DNA from: VRUE01 sp963714155
GTDB lineage: Bacteria; Actinomycetota; Thermoleophilia; Solirubrobacterales; 70-9
Length of the DNA: 64,000 nucleotides
Assembly (NCBI GenBank): GCA_963714155.1
Contig: OY970236.1
Location: 2,572,600-2,636,599 of the forward strand
Reading direction: 5' to 3'
Part shown: one piece after another, positions 7,305-18,594 of the stretch
How the letters are laid out: every line of letters begins with the position of its first letter
Position numbering within the stretch: position 1 is the first letter of the stretch
Program-made: the position numbers and the translations under genes
The notes under the pieces: model-generated
What the model saw: only the letters and a program-made list of their open reading frames with translations
Databases searched by the model: none
What the model was told of the DNA's origin: nothing

Positions 7305-8618
7305 TTATTCGCCGGTGGCGCCGGGCACGACTCCGCCCGGGATTTCGCCTTCGGGTGCGACCGCTTCTTCCAGTTTCGACGGTCGCGGCCGCTGGGCGAG
7401 TTTCTGACCTTCAGGATTGAGCGGGCTGACTGTTCCCGGTTGGGCCGGTTTGACCTGCGGAATCGGCGCCGGGCAAGCTTCTGCCGGAGTTTTCGGATTG
7501 GCTTCGAAGCAAGCTTCGTTGGCTTCCGGCGGCCGCCCGTCGCTCTTGACGTTGGCGCAGCGTTCGATCAGGTAGTCCGAGGCGCAGAAGGTGCGCGAAG
7601 TCCACCTGCTGCCGTAGCCCCGCACGAAGGCGGCGAAAGTCTGCTGTTTAGCCTGTTCGGCGAGCTGGGCGCTGATTTGCGACTTGGCTTCGTCGAGCGA
7701 CTGGACTTTCTCCGGGGTCACCTTCATCACCTCGAAGACGACGTAGTCCTGGCCTTCCTTCAGCGGCCCTTCCAGCTCTCCCTGCGAAGCAGCGAAGACC
7801 GCTTTATCAAGAGGTTCGCCGAGCGTGCCTTCGGCGACGCCCGACTGCAGCCCGCCATTGCCTTTGGTCGTGTCGGTCGAGAACTTTTTCGCGACTGCTT
7901 CCCAGCTTTTGGTCGAGTCGTCTTTTTCCAGCGCGGCCTTGGCTTCTTCGACTTTCGCCTTGTCTTTGTTCTTGACGACGCGAATATCGCGCGATTCCGG
8001 AGTCGTGTACTGGCTCGACTTCGCGGCTTCGTAGTAGTCCTCGATTTCGCTATTGCTCGGGATCGGCGCTTCTTCAGTGACCTGCGTCTGGATCTGTTCG
8101 CTCAGCATCTGGATCGTCACCCGCGTGGTGACGTCCGCCTGCGTGAATTTCGCTTCTTTGAGGAATTCTTCGTACTGCTTTTCAGTTTTGAAGGCTTTTT
8201 TCTTCAGTTTTTTGAGTTCTGCGGCGATTTCTTTCGGCGTCACCGAGATCCCCATTTCCTCCGCCTGACCCTGGATCCAGATCGAATCGAAGACTTCGCC
8301 CAGGGCGGTTTCCTTCAGTTCGTCATATTTTTTGTCGCCCGGTTTGGGGACGGGCGTGATTTTGCCCTGGGCAGCGGCCTGCTCCAGCGCGTGCTGGAAC
8401 TCCTCCTCGGTGACGGTGCCGAGATCGTCGGGGGCATCTTCGATCACCGCAACCGCGCCGGATGGCACGCTCGGATGGCCGATCCCCTGGGCGACCGCAA
8501 AAATCACGAAGAGCAGAATCAGGAGCGCCGCGAAGCCAAGCAGCGCAAGCCGCTGCAGCCCGGCCGACTTCCCTCCCTTGGCGCTAGTAGATGCCACCGA
8601 TCCGGCAGCATAAATCAA
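7305..8618 (-). CDS. Membrane-anchored SurA/PrsA-type peptidyl-prolyl isomerase (PpiC family)
   Basis: Predicted extracytoplasmic foldase of up to 437 residues. An N-terminal anchor (LALLGFAALLILLFVIFAV) is followed by a helical chaperone region with FDSIWIQGQAEEMGISVTP, then a parvulin-like domain containing DIRVVKNKDKAKVEEAKAAL and KFSTDTTKGNGGLQSG, and a Pro-rich C-terminal tail. The frame opens at TTG 8618; GTG 8597 is an equally good start. Lysines are mostly AAA and phenylalanine often TTT, unlike the GC-rich third positions of neighbouring genes. It lies between mfd and eno on the same strand. Confidence 0.8.
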   Translation of the reverse strand: MIYAAGSVASTSAKGGKSAGLQRLALLGFAALLILLFVIFAVAQGIGHPSVPSGAVAVIEDAPDDLGTVTEEEFQHALEQAAAQGKITPVPKPGDKKYDELKETALGEVFDSIWIQGQAEEMGISVTPKEIAAELKKLKKKAFKTEKQYEEFLKEAKFTQADVTTRVTIQMLSEQIQTQVTEEAPIPSNSEIEDYYEAAKSSQYTTPESRDIRVVKNKDKAKVEEAKAALEKDDSTKSWEAVAKKFSTDTTKGNGGLQSGVAEGTLGEPLDKAVFAASQGELEGPLKEGQDYVVFEVMKVTPEKVQSLDEAKSQISAQLAEQAKQQTFAAFVRGYGSRWTSRTFCASDYLIERCANVKSDGRPPEANEACFEANPKTPAEACPAPIPQVKPAQPGTVSPLNPEGQKLAQRPRPSKLEEAVAPEGEIPGGVVPGATGE

Positions 8619-8640
8619 ATGCTCCAGAAGAGGGTCGTCC

Positions 8641-12036
<3,396 letters not shown>

Positions 12037-12159
12037 CGGGCGAGGTTCTGAGCATGCCATGCGGCGTCCTCGGTCGGCCGCCTGCGGGTCACGCACCGAT
12101 GTGCGCTCCCCTTGTCGGCCTCCCTGCGTCCTTGCCTGCCAAGCTCAGAACCTCGCCCG
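12037..12159. repeat. 17-bp perfect inverted repeat flanking an 89-base spacer between mfd and the GMC gene
   Basis: Arms at 12037-12053 and 12143-12159 match perfectly. The spacer contains the small palindrome CGCACCGATGTGCG and a CTTGTCGGC string that also occurs in the 54.3-kb element. It lies in the divergent promoter region, so it cannot be a simple terminator for either gene. Confidence 0.55.
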
Positions 12160-12177
12160 CCGTGCCAGTATCTCCGC

Positions 12178-14019
12178 ATGTCCGCGCTGGGAGACGTGGC
12201 GGCGGCGATCCTGCCGCCCGAGGCCGGGGGGCCGGATCCCGAGCGCGTAGCGAGCGTGGCCAGGCGGATGGTCTCGCGCATGCCGACGAGCTCGCAAGCC
12301 GGCCTCGGCGCCGGCCTGCTCGCCCTCGAGGCGTTCTCGCTGGCGCGCACCGGGCGCCGTCTCGGCAACGCCCCGGCAGAGCGTCGCGAGGAACTTCTGC
12401 GCGAGGTCACCCGCCTCGGCGGCGCCCCCCTGCTCGACGCCCTCAAGTCGGTCGTCATGCTCGCCCACGGCGCCGACACGTTCAGGGAGGAGATCGCGGC
12501 GGTCGGCTCGCGCCACGAGCCCTCGCGTCCGGACCCGCAGATGGCGCTCGTAGCAGCGGCGGAGTGGCCAGGGGTATCCAGCTGCGACGCGATCGTGGTC
12601 GGCTCCGGGGCTGGTGGGGCCTTCGCTGCCCGGGCGCTGGCGCGGGCCGGGCTCGACACCGTGATCGTCGAGGAGGGCGAGCGCTGGACGGCGGAGCGAA
12701 TCCGCGGCTCGCACCCGCTCGACCGATTCGCCGGCATCTACCGCGACGGCGGCACGACGATGGCACTGGGCAACCCGCCGATCGCGCTGCCGCTGGGACG
12801 CGCCGTGGGGGGCACGACCGTGATCAACTCGGGCACCTGCTTCCGCCCCCCAACCGCGGTGGCCACCTCCTGGCACAAGGAGCACGGCCTCGCCCACGCC
12901 GATCTCGAGCTGCTGGGGGCAAGGATCGCCGACGTCGAAGCGACGATCGGCGTCGCTCCGGCGCCGATGGAGGTGCTGGGCCGCAACGGGGAACTTGCGC
13001 TCGAGGGGGCGGCGGCGCTGGACTGGCAGAGCGCCCCCCTGCGCCGCAACGCGCCGGGCTGCCGCGGCGCTTGCCAGTGCGCGATCGGCTGCCCCAACAA
13101 CGCCAAGGGCGGCGTCCACCTCAACGCGCTGCCCCAGGCCTGTGAGGCCGGGGCGCGAATCGTCTCCGGCCTGCACGTGAAGCAGGTACTGAGTGAAGCC
13201 GGCCGCGCGACCGGCGTCACGGCGCGGCGAGCCGACGGCGGCGAGGTGCGGATCTCGGCCCCACTTGTGATCGTCGCCGCCGGCGCGGTCCCGACCCCAC
13301 CGCTGCTGCGCCGCAGTGGGCTCGGCCGCCACCCCCGGCTGGGCCGCAACCTCTCGATCCACCCGGCGATCGGGATCACCGCCGGCTTCGAGGAGAGGGT
13401 CGTGCCCTGGAGTGGCGTGATGCAGAGCGTCGGGATCGAGGAGCTGCACGAGTCCGAGGGCGTCCTGATCGAGGCAACCGGCAGCCCACCGGGCATGGGC
13501 GCGATCTCGGCCCCCGGCTACGGAACCCACCTGCTGGGCCGCCTCGACCGCGCCGCCGACAGGGCGATGATCGGCGCGATGATCGCCGACGAGCCGTCCG
13601 GCCGGGTCTTCGGCTCGCGTGCTCCGGTCGTCTCCTACCGCCTCGCCAAGGCCGACGAAGGCCGCCTCGCGACCGCGATCGAGGCGATGGCCCGGGTGAT
13701 GCTGGCGGCGGGGGCTGTGGATGTCGAACTCGGCGGCGGCGCTCCGACAGTGCGCTCGGAAGCCGAGCTCGAGGCGGCGATGCAGCGACTCGACGTGCGC
13801 CGCCTCCGCCTCGCCGGCTTCCACCCTTCTGGGACCGCAGCGGCCGGCTCGGGCCCTGGCCGCCACCCGGTCGACCCCGAGGGCCGCCTGCGCGGCGTCG
13901 AGGGCGTCTGGGTCGCCGACGGCTCGATCCTGCCCAGTTGCCCCGGGGTCAACCCCCAGGTCTCGATCATGGCGATGGCGATCGGCGTCGGCGAGGCCGC
14001 CGCCCAAGCCAAAAACTAG
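12178..14019 (+). CDS. GMC-family FAD oxidoreductase, long-chain alcohol oxidase-like
   Basis: The product has 613 residues. An N-terminal 130-residue helical domain precedes the FAD Rossmann motif DAIVVGSGAGGAFAARAL. LGRAVGGTTVINSGTCFR is the GMC signature region. A four-cysteine segment, GCRGACQCAIGCPNNAK, near residue 295 matches the Cys-rich block of long-chain alcohol oxidase-like GMC proteins and may bind a metal cluster. The C-terminal catalytic segment GFHPSGTAAAGSGPGRHP is followed by VWVADGSILPSCPGVNPQVS. The likely substrate is an alcohol or sterol-like lipid, which is inference. It is divergent from mfd and convergent with the beta-helix gene. No ribosome site is visible at ATG 12178. 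Confidence 0.82.
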   Translation: MSALGDVAAAILPPEAGGPDPERVASVARRMVSRMPTSSQAGLGAGLLALEAFSLARTGRRLGNAPAERREELLREVTRLGGAPLLDALKSVVMLAHGADTFREEIAAVGSRHEPSRPDPQMALVAAAEWPGVSSCDAIVVGSGAGGAFAARALARAGLDTVIVEEGERWTAERIRGSHPLDRFAGIYRDGGTTMALGNPPIALPLGRAVGGTTVINSGTCFRPPTAVATSWHKEHGLAHADLELLGARIADVEATIGVAPAPMEVLGRNGELALEGAAALDWQSAPLRRNAPGCRGACQCAIGCPNNAKGGVHLNALPQACEAGARIVSGLHVKQVLSEAGRATGVTARRADGGEVRISAPLVIVAAGAVPTPPLLRRSGLGRHPRLGRNLSIHPAIGITAGFEERVVPWSGVMQSVGIEELHESEGVLIEATGSPPGMGAISAPGYGTHLLGRLDRAADRAMIGAMIADEPSGRVFGSRAPVVSYRLAKADEGRLATAIEAMARVMLAAGAVDVELGGGAPTVRSEAELEAAMQRLDVRRLRLAGFHPSGTAAAGSGPGRHPVDPEGRLRGVEGVWVADGSILPSCPGVNPQVSIMAMAIGVGEAAAQAKN

Positions 14020-14061
14020 TGCAACGTTTTACCGCCCCTGGAGGGCCGTAAAACGTTGCAC
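14019..14061. terminator. Palindrome between convergent genes, overlapping the GMC stop codon
   Basis: 14-bp perfect arms (14019-14032 and 14048-14061) enclose a loop that itself contains GCCC/GGGC. The similarity of the arms continues over the GMC stop codon: AACTAGTGCAACG has an inverted partner differing at two bases. The T-run is internal to the stem. It is a likely bidirectional terminator. Confidence 0.6.
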
Positions 14062-14074
14062 CTGTTCGAGGGGG

Positions 14075-16414
14075 TTAGGCGAGGACCTTGAACTTCCGCT
14101 TCGCCGGGGTCGGGTCAACGCTCTTGCCCTTCACGGCTCGCACCTTGAAGACGTGCTTGCCAGGCTTCAGCGCTTTGTAGGTCTTCGGCGATTTGCAGGG
14201 CTTGAACTTCTTCTTGTCCAGCTTGCATTCGAACTTCGCGCCCTTCTCGCTGGCGCTGAACTTGAACTTGACCGTGGTCGAGTGGGTCTTCGCTTTTGGG
14301 CCCTTGGTGATCGTGGTCTGGAGCACATCCGACGACTGGCACTTTGCGGGCTTGTCTTTGCAGTCCGGCTTGTCCTTGCCCGGCTTCGAGCTGACGGCTT
14401 TGTCTTTTTTATCTGTCGGGTCGACGATGATCGGTAGGTCGGGGGGCGTGGTCGTCGTCGAAATCTCCGATGTCCCGCCGGCTGTACTCGTTTGCGTGGC
14501 GGCGATGATCGACCCACCCCCGATCACCGGATAGCTCACTTTCCAGTTGCCGCTTCCATTGGCGACCGCTTCGCCCAAGAACGAGTTGATCTCGCCGGGT
14601 TCGGCGCTCGCCTTGTCGAAGACGCGCACGAGGGCGCCGGGTTCGGCGCTGCCAGCCGCTTCGGATTTCTCGGCGGTGGAGATCACGGGCGGTTTGAGCC
14701 CACCGTTGGGCCCGTTCGGTTCTGTGCCCGGTTCGAAGGCACGCAGGTCGATGAAGAGGTCACCGTTTTCGCTGCCGCGGTTGCGCGCGACCTCGTTCTG
14801 GCTGCCTTCGAGATTGACGATTTCGATCGCATCGCCACCGCTCGCGAAAATCAGGTTTTCATCGCCGGCCGTGTTCCCGCCAATCAAGTTTTCGGTCGTC
14901 GGGGAAGTAAACGGGGGCCCCGCCTGCCTGATCTTGATCCCGGCCCCTTCCGACAAGACGACTTCGTTGCCAAGAACCTGGTTCAGATCGCCTTCGATCA
15001 AGATGCCGTTTTCTTCAGCTTCGAAGGTGAGGTTGTCTTCGATCAGGTTGCCGACAGCCGGTGCCAAGCCCTTGGTGTAGATACCGGCCGCACCTCCGAC
15101 AAGGAGGTTTTCAGCGATTACGGCGCCGCCGAACTTCTGTTCAATTCCGAAGCCGCCGTCCATCCTGACCAGGTTGCCTTCGACCAACGGGGCATCGACA
15201 GTGGCGGGCGAGTAAACGAAAATCCCAACAGCGGAGGGAGAGGTGACCGCGACTTCGGCGGCATTCACCCCAATCGCATTGCCGAGCGCTTCGAAGCCCT
15301 CACCATCTTCGTGGTAGATGCCATAGCCGCCCCCTGCAATGAAGTTGGCGTCGCCGGTGGATTCGCCGCCGATCGTCGCTTCCTTCGCCGCGCCGACGAG
15401 GATGTCGAAGGTTCCGTTCGCGACCAAGGTCGTGCCATCGGCACCGAGCCCGACGTAGTTGCCATGCACGGTCGTCGGACCACCTGCCGGTGCCTCGTTG
15501 AGATCCAAGACATCTCCGGTGAGGTCGATGCCCGTGGAATTGACGAGTCCGTTACCGGCGATCACGTTGCAGCCGCCGTCGCACGCCGGGGTGCTGAGAG
15601 CCGCACCTTCAATCGTCGCACCAACCTCGGTGCCAGTTGCTTCAAAGGCGGCAGTGTCGGTGATCTCGATGTTCTTCGAGTTGATCGCCGGCGTGATGCC
15701 GTCGGGCTCGACGCCGAAGTAATTGCCCTGGATCACCGCGTCGCTGGCGCCCTCGATGTCGAGGCCCTCGAAGCCGCTGTTGGCGATCACGTTGCGTTCG
15801 GCGGTGTTGACGCCACCAATTACTGCTTTGTCCGATTCGGGGTCGAGATAGATGCCCTTCGTATTGCCGGCGGATGTGCCGTCGAGCTTGATGCCGAGCC
15901 AGTTGTCGGCGGCTTTGAATTCTTTGGAGCTTTCGATCACGGTGATTACCCCCGACCCGCCGCCGAGGGCACCGGTGAGCGCCAATCCCTCGATCGAGAC
16001 TTTGTCGGCGTCTTCGACGATCAGGGCGGCGGCGCCGGAGGGGCCGTTTAGTCCGGCGCAGGGGCCTTTCTCCCCCGCTTCGGTGGTGCATTGACCGCCA
16101 ACGCCTTCCGCGTCCCCGTCAATCGTCAGCGGGAATTCGATTGCCGGCAGGCTGGACCCCAACTCGATCGTGTCCGCAACCTGGCCGTTGAAGATTGGGC
16201 TGAATTTGATCGTGTCCGCGGCGGAATCGAAATTCGCCTCGTCGATCGCGGCTCGCAGCGTGCAGGTGTTGACCGACGTTTTGCAGCCGTTCGCGCCTTT
16301 GGTTTCGTCTCCTTGGTCACCGATGCTGTCGACGGTGTAGAGAGCAGCAGACGCGGTTAGAGGCACCGCGAGCAGGCAACCAACGGCGATCAGAAGCGAG
16401 ACGAGGAATTTCAA
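14075..16414 (-). CDS. Secreted CSLREA-type right-handed beta-helix protein
   Basis: Predicted surface or secreted protein of about 779 residues. A signal peptide (LKFLVSLLIAVGCLLAVPL, cut after TASA) leads into the CSLREA-like segment TVDSIGDQGDETKGANGCKT with CTLRAAIDEAN. About twenty beta-helix coils follow, rich in GN, GNxI and NVIANSGFEG repeats (residues about 60-600). The C-terminal section has a lysine-rich domain containing TTVKFKFSASEKGAKFECKL, typical of secreted actinobacterial proteins. I favour TTG 16414, which has AGGAGG a few bases upstream; GTG/ATG 16444 adds ten residues. The fold suggests polysaccharide binding or adhesion; no catalytic site is identified. Confidence 0.8.
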   Translation of the reverse strand: MKFLVSLLIAVGCLLAVPLTASAALYTVDSIGDQGDETKGANGCKTSVNTCTLRAAIDEANFDSAADTIKFSPIFNGQVADTIELGSSLPAIEFPLTIDGDAEGVGGQCTTEAGEKGPCAGLNGPSGAAALIVEDADKVSIEGLALTGALGGGSGVITVIESSKEFKAADNWLGIKLDGTSAGNTKGIYLDPESDKAVIGGVNTAERNVIANSGFEGLDIEGASDAVIQGNYFGVEPDGITPAINSKNIEITDTAAFEATGTEVGATIEGAALSTPACDGGCNVIAGNGLVNSTGIDLTGDVLDLNEAPAGGPTTVHGNYVGLGADGTTLVANGTFDILVGAAKEATIGGESTGDANFIAGGGYGIYHEDGEGFEALGNAIGVNAAEVAVTSPSAVGIFVYSPATVDAPLVEGNLVRMDGGFGIEQKFGGAVIAENLLVGGAAGIYTKGLAPAVGNLIEDNLTFEAEENGILIEGDLNQVLGNEVVLSEGAGIKIRQAGPPFTSPTTENLIGGNTAGDENLIFASGGDAIEIVNLEGSQNEVARNRGSENGDLFIDLRAFEPGTEPNGPNGGLKPPVISTAEKSEAAGSAEPGALVRVFDKASAEPGEINSFLGEAVANGSGNWKVSYPVIGGGSIIAATQTSTAGGTSEISTTTTPPDLPIIVDPTDKKDKAVSSKPGKDKPDCKDKPAKCQSSDVLQTTITKGPKAKTHSTTVKFKFSASEKGAKFECKLDKKKFKPCKSPKTYKALKPGKHVFKVRAVKGKSVDPTPAKRKFKVLA

Positions 16415-16501
16415 GCGACCCTCCTGGGGCAGGCGAACGGACAAGTACGAGGCGACCCTATCCAGCGCCGCGGAGATACCTAGAGGTGCTGGCCGAACGG
16501 G

Positions 16502-17251
16502 CTAGCCGCTGAACGGCAGGCCCGGGCCCGAGCGCTGCCACTCGACCTGGCCCACGCCCTCGCTCGCCGAGCGGCCGACGACGTCGTCCCACTCGTGCAG
16601 CATCGCCTTCAATCGGGCAACCGCCTCGGGCGGGTGCGCCGCGGCCTCGGCGGCCAGGGCCAGGGCCGACTCCTCGGTTGCGGCGGCCGGGGCTACCCGG
16701 TTGACGAGGCCGAGGCGCAGGGCCTCGTCGGCGCCGACGGTGCGCGAGGAGAGCAGCAGGTACTTGGCCGTGGCGAGGCCGCAGAGGGTGACCAGGCGGG
16801 CCGGGCCGACCGGCACGCCGAGCGCCGCGCCGGGGAAGCGCAGGCGCAGGTTGGCGCCGCCGACGCGCATGTCGCAGGCGACGGCGATCTCGGCGCCGCC
16901 GCCGACGACGTCGCCGTGGCAGCTGGCAACGGTCGGCTTGGGGAAGGCGACGATCTGGTCGTAGACGTCGGCGAAGAGCTGCATGCGGCGGACCTTGCCC
17001 TCCTCGTCGAGCTCCTCCTTGACGTCGGCGCCGGCCGAGAAGCCCATGTGGTCGGCGGAGCTGAAGACCAGCACCCGCACGGCCTCGTCGCCGCGGGCCA
17101 CAGCCAGGTGCTCGAGCAGCTCGAGCAACATCTGGGTGTCGATCGCGTTGCGGGACTTCGGCCGCTGCAGCCGCAGCAGCGCCACGCCCCGCTCATCGAC
17201 TTCGTAGCTCGTCACGGCCGCCTCGTCGCTCACGAGGCGCAATCTATTCAT
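16502..17251 (-). CDS. Enoyl-CoA hydratase/isomerase family protein
   Basis: Crotonase-fold protein of about 249 residues. RPKSRNAIDTQMLLELL is the family N-terminal signature. SADHMGFSAGADVKEE and GDVVGGGAEIAVACDMRV form the acyl-CoA oxyanion hole. In the second region the classical catalytic Glu pair is not clearly complete (ALGVPVGPARLVTLCG), so the exact reaction is uncertain: hydratase, isomerase or decarboxylase. The start overlaps the pth stop by 8 bases, suggesting coupling. GTG 17233 is an alternative start. It interrupts the usual pth-mfd neighbourhood. Confidence 0.82.
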   Translation of the reverse strand: MNRLRLVSDEAAVTSYEVDERGVALLRLQRPKSRNAIDTQMLLELLEHLAVARGDEAVRVLVFSSADHMGFSAGADVKEELDEEGKVRRMQLFADVYDQIVAFPKPTVASCHGDVVGGGAEIAVACDMRVGGANLRLRFPGAALGVPVGPARLVTLCGLATAKYLLLSSRTVGADEALRLGLVNRVAPAAATEESALALAAEAAAHPPEAVARLKAMLHEWDDVVGRSASEGVGQVEWQRSGPGLPFSG

Positions 17252-17846
17252 CCAGCTGTGCGACCAGGGTCTCGGTCTCGTCAGCGGCCCGCTCGATCAA
17301 GGCGGCGACCTGCTCGCGTGGCTCGCGGAAGCGGCCGAGCACATAGGAGGCGACGATCTCCGGGTCGGTCGAGTCGGGCCGGTCGACGCCGACCCGCACG
17401 CGCCAGAACTCGGCGTCGCCGAAGCCGCGCTTGAGGCTCTTGAGGCCGTTGTGGCCGGCAAGCCCGCCACCGAGGCGGACGCGGACCTCGCCAAAGGGCA
17501 GATCGATCTCATCGTGGAGCGCGATCACCCGCTCGAGCGGCACGTGCAGCGAGCCGCGAGCCGGTCCGGCGGAGTCGCCGGAAACGTTCATCTGGGTCTG
17601 CGGCAGGAGGATCGCCACTCGTGGCCCGCCGGGGCCGGCGCGTCCTTCGCTGAGCAGGCCGCCGAACTTCGCCTTCGCCCTGGGCAGGTCCCAACGGCGC
17701 GAGAGCTCGGCGGCAACCTCGAAGCCGACGTTGTGGCGGGTCGCGGCGTAGCGCTCGCCCGGGTTGCCGAGGCCGACGATCAGGATGCGATCGCCGGACT
17801 GCTCGTCCTCGCCGCCCTCGGACCGACGGCGGCGAAAGATCGACAG
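17244..17846 (-). CDS. pth: Peptidyl-tRNA hydrolase, apparent CTG start
   Basis: Releases tRNA from peptidyl-tRNA. The full family core is present: ILIVGLGNPGERYAATRHNV carries the conserved Asn (about 28) and catalytic His (about 38). QTQMNVSGDS, HDEIDLPFGEVRVRLGGG (with the catalytic Asp) and GHNGLKSL follow. Between the in-frame rplY TAG (17850-17852) and this core there is no ATG, GTG or TTG. The first plausible start is CTG 17846, two codons after the TAG, with GGGGAG six bases upstream. The first canonical start, GTG 17618, would delete the active site. Length is 200 residues. The stop overlaps the crotonase gene. Confidence 0.88.
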   Translation of the reverse strand: MSIFRRRRSEGGEDEQSGDRILIVGLGNPGERYAATRHNVGFEVAAELSRRWDLPRAKAKFGGLLSEGRAGPGGPRVAILLPQTQMNVSGDSAGPARGSLHVPLERVIALHDEIDLPFGEVRVRLGGGLAGHNGLKSLKRGFGDAEFWRVRVGVDRPDSTDPEIVASYVLGRFREPREQVAALIERAADETETLVAQLDE

Positions 17847-17849
17847 GAG

Positions 17850-18536
17850 CTACTCCCCGCCGGAGTCGCCCGAATCGCCGTCGCCCGAATCGCCATCCTC
17901 GGCGGCGGCCTCGCCGTCCTCACCGATCAGCTCGGTCTCCTCCTCGACGGCGGGCTCGGGCTCTTCCTCGACGCGCGGCGGCGAGAGCGTGGCGATGGTC
18001 ACCTCGTCGGGGTCGTCGGCGACGAGGGTGACGCCCTCGGGCACGACCAGCGAGGAGAGCTGCAGGGTGTCGTTGATCTCCATCTCCGAGACGTCGGCGA
18101 CGATGCGGTCCGGAATCTCGGTCGGCAGTGCTTCGACCGTGACCTCGCGGGTTACGTGCTCGAGCACGCCGCCGCCCTTGACGCCGGGCGCGGTCTCGGC
18201 TCCCTCGAGCTCGATCGCGACCTCGGCCTGGATTGCCTCGTCGAGGCGCACCTCCTGCAGGTCGATGTGCTGGAGGCTGCCGCGAACCGGGTGCAGCTGC
18301 TGCTCCTTGACCACGACCGGGACGGCTTTGCCGCCCTCGATCTCGAGATCGAAGAGGGCGGCGCCTTCGCCGAGCACGTTGCGGACGTCGCGTTCGGCGA
18401 CCTGGAAGGCGCTTGCCTCCGAGCCGCCGCTGTAGACGACGCCGGGCACCAGACCCTCGCGCCGCAGGCGGCGGGAGGTGCGGGAGCCGAAATCGCTGCG
18501 CGGGGCAGCCTTGAGAGTTTCGCGTCCTTTGGCCAT
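17850..18536 (-). CDS. rplY: 50S ribosomal protein L25, general stress protein Ctc (long form)
   Basis: 5S rRNA-binding ribosomal protein of 228 residues. The N-terminal L25 domain begins MAKGRETLKAAPR and contains SRRLRREGLVPGVVYSGG and VKEQQLHPVRGSLQHIDLQE. The C-terminal TL5/CTC domain follows (EIPDRIVADVSEMEINDTL, then LVVPEGVTLVADDPDEVT). It ends in an acidic, Asp/Gly/Ser-rich tail. I chose ATG 18536 because it opens the conserved domain. The TAG stop is in the same frame as pth, so occasional readthrough would fuse the two proteins. Confidence 0.93.
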   Translation of the reverse strand: MAKGRETLKAAPRSDFGSRTSRRLRREGLVPGVVYSGGSEASAFQVAERDVRNVLGEGAALFDLEIEGGKAVPVVVKEQQLHPVRGSLQHIDLQEVRLDEAIQAEVAIELEGAETAPGVKGGGVLEHVTREVTVEALPTEIPDRIVADVSEMEINDTLQLSSLVVPEGVTLVADDPDEVTIATLSPPRVEEEPEPAVEEETELIGEDGEAAAEDGDSGDGDSGDSGGE

Positions 18537-18594
18537 TCGGACGGGAGAGGATAGAGAAAGAGGCGAATTCGGAACCTGTGGCAACCTTGGGCGC

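Noticed and set aside
7305..7390. C-terminal tail of the PpiC protein resembles the family I loop peptide
   Set aside because: The similarity is only EEAVAP-like at peptide level; the DNA lacks the paired arms and the conserved tail.
17244..17618. pth starting at GTG 17618
   Set aside because: It would remove the conserved Asn and catalytic His and about 75 residues, leaving a non-functional enzyme.
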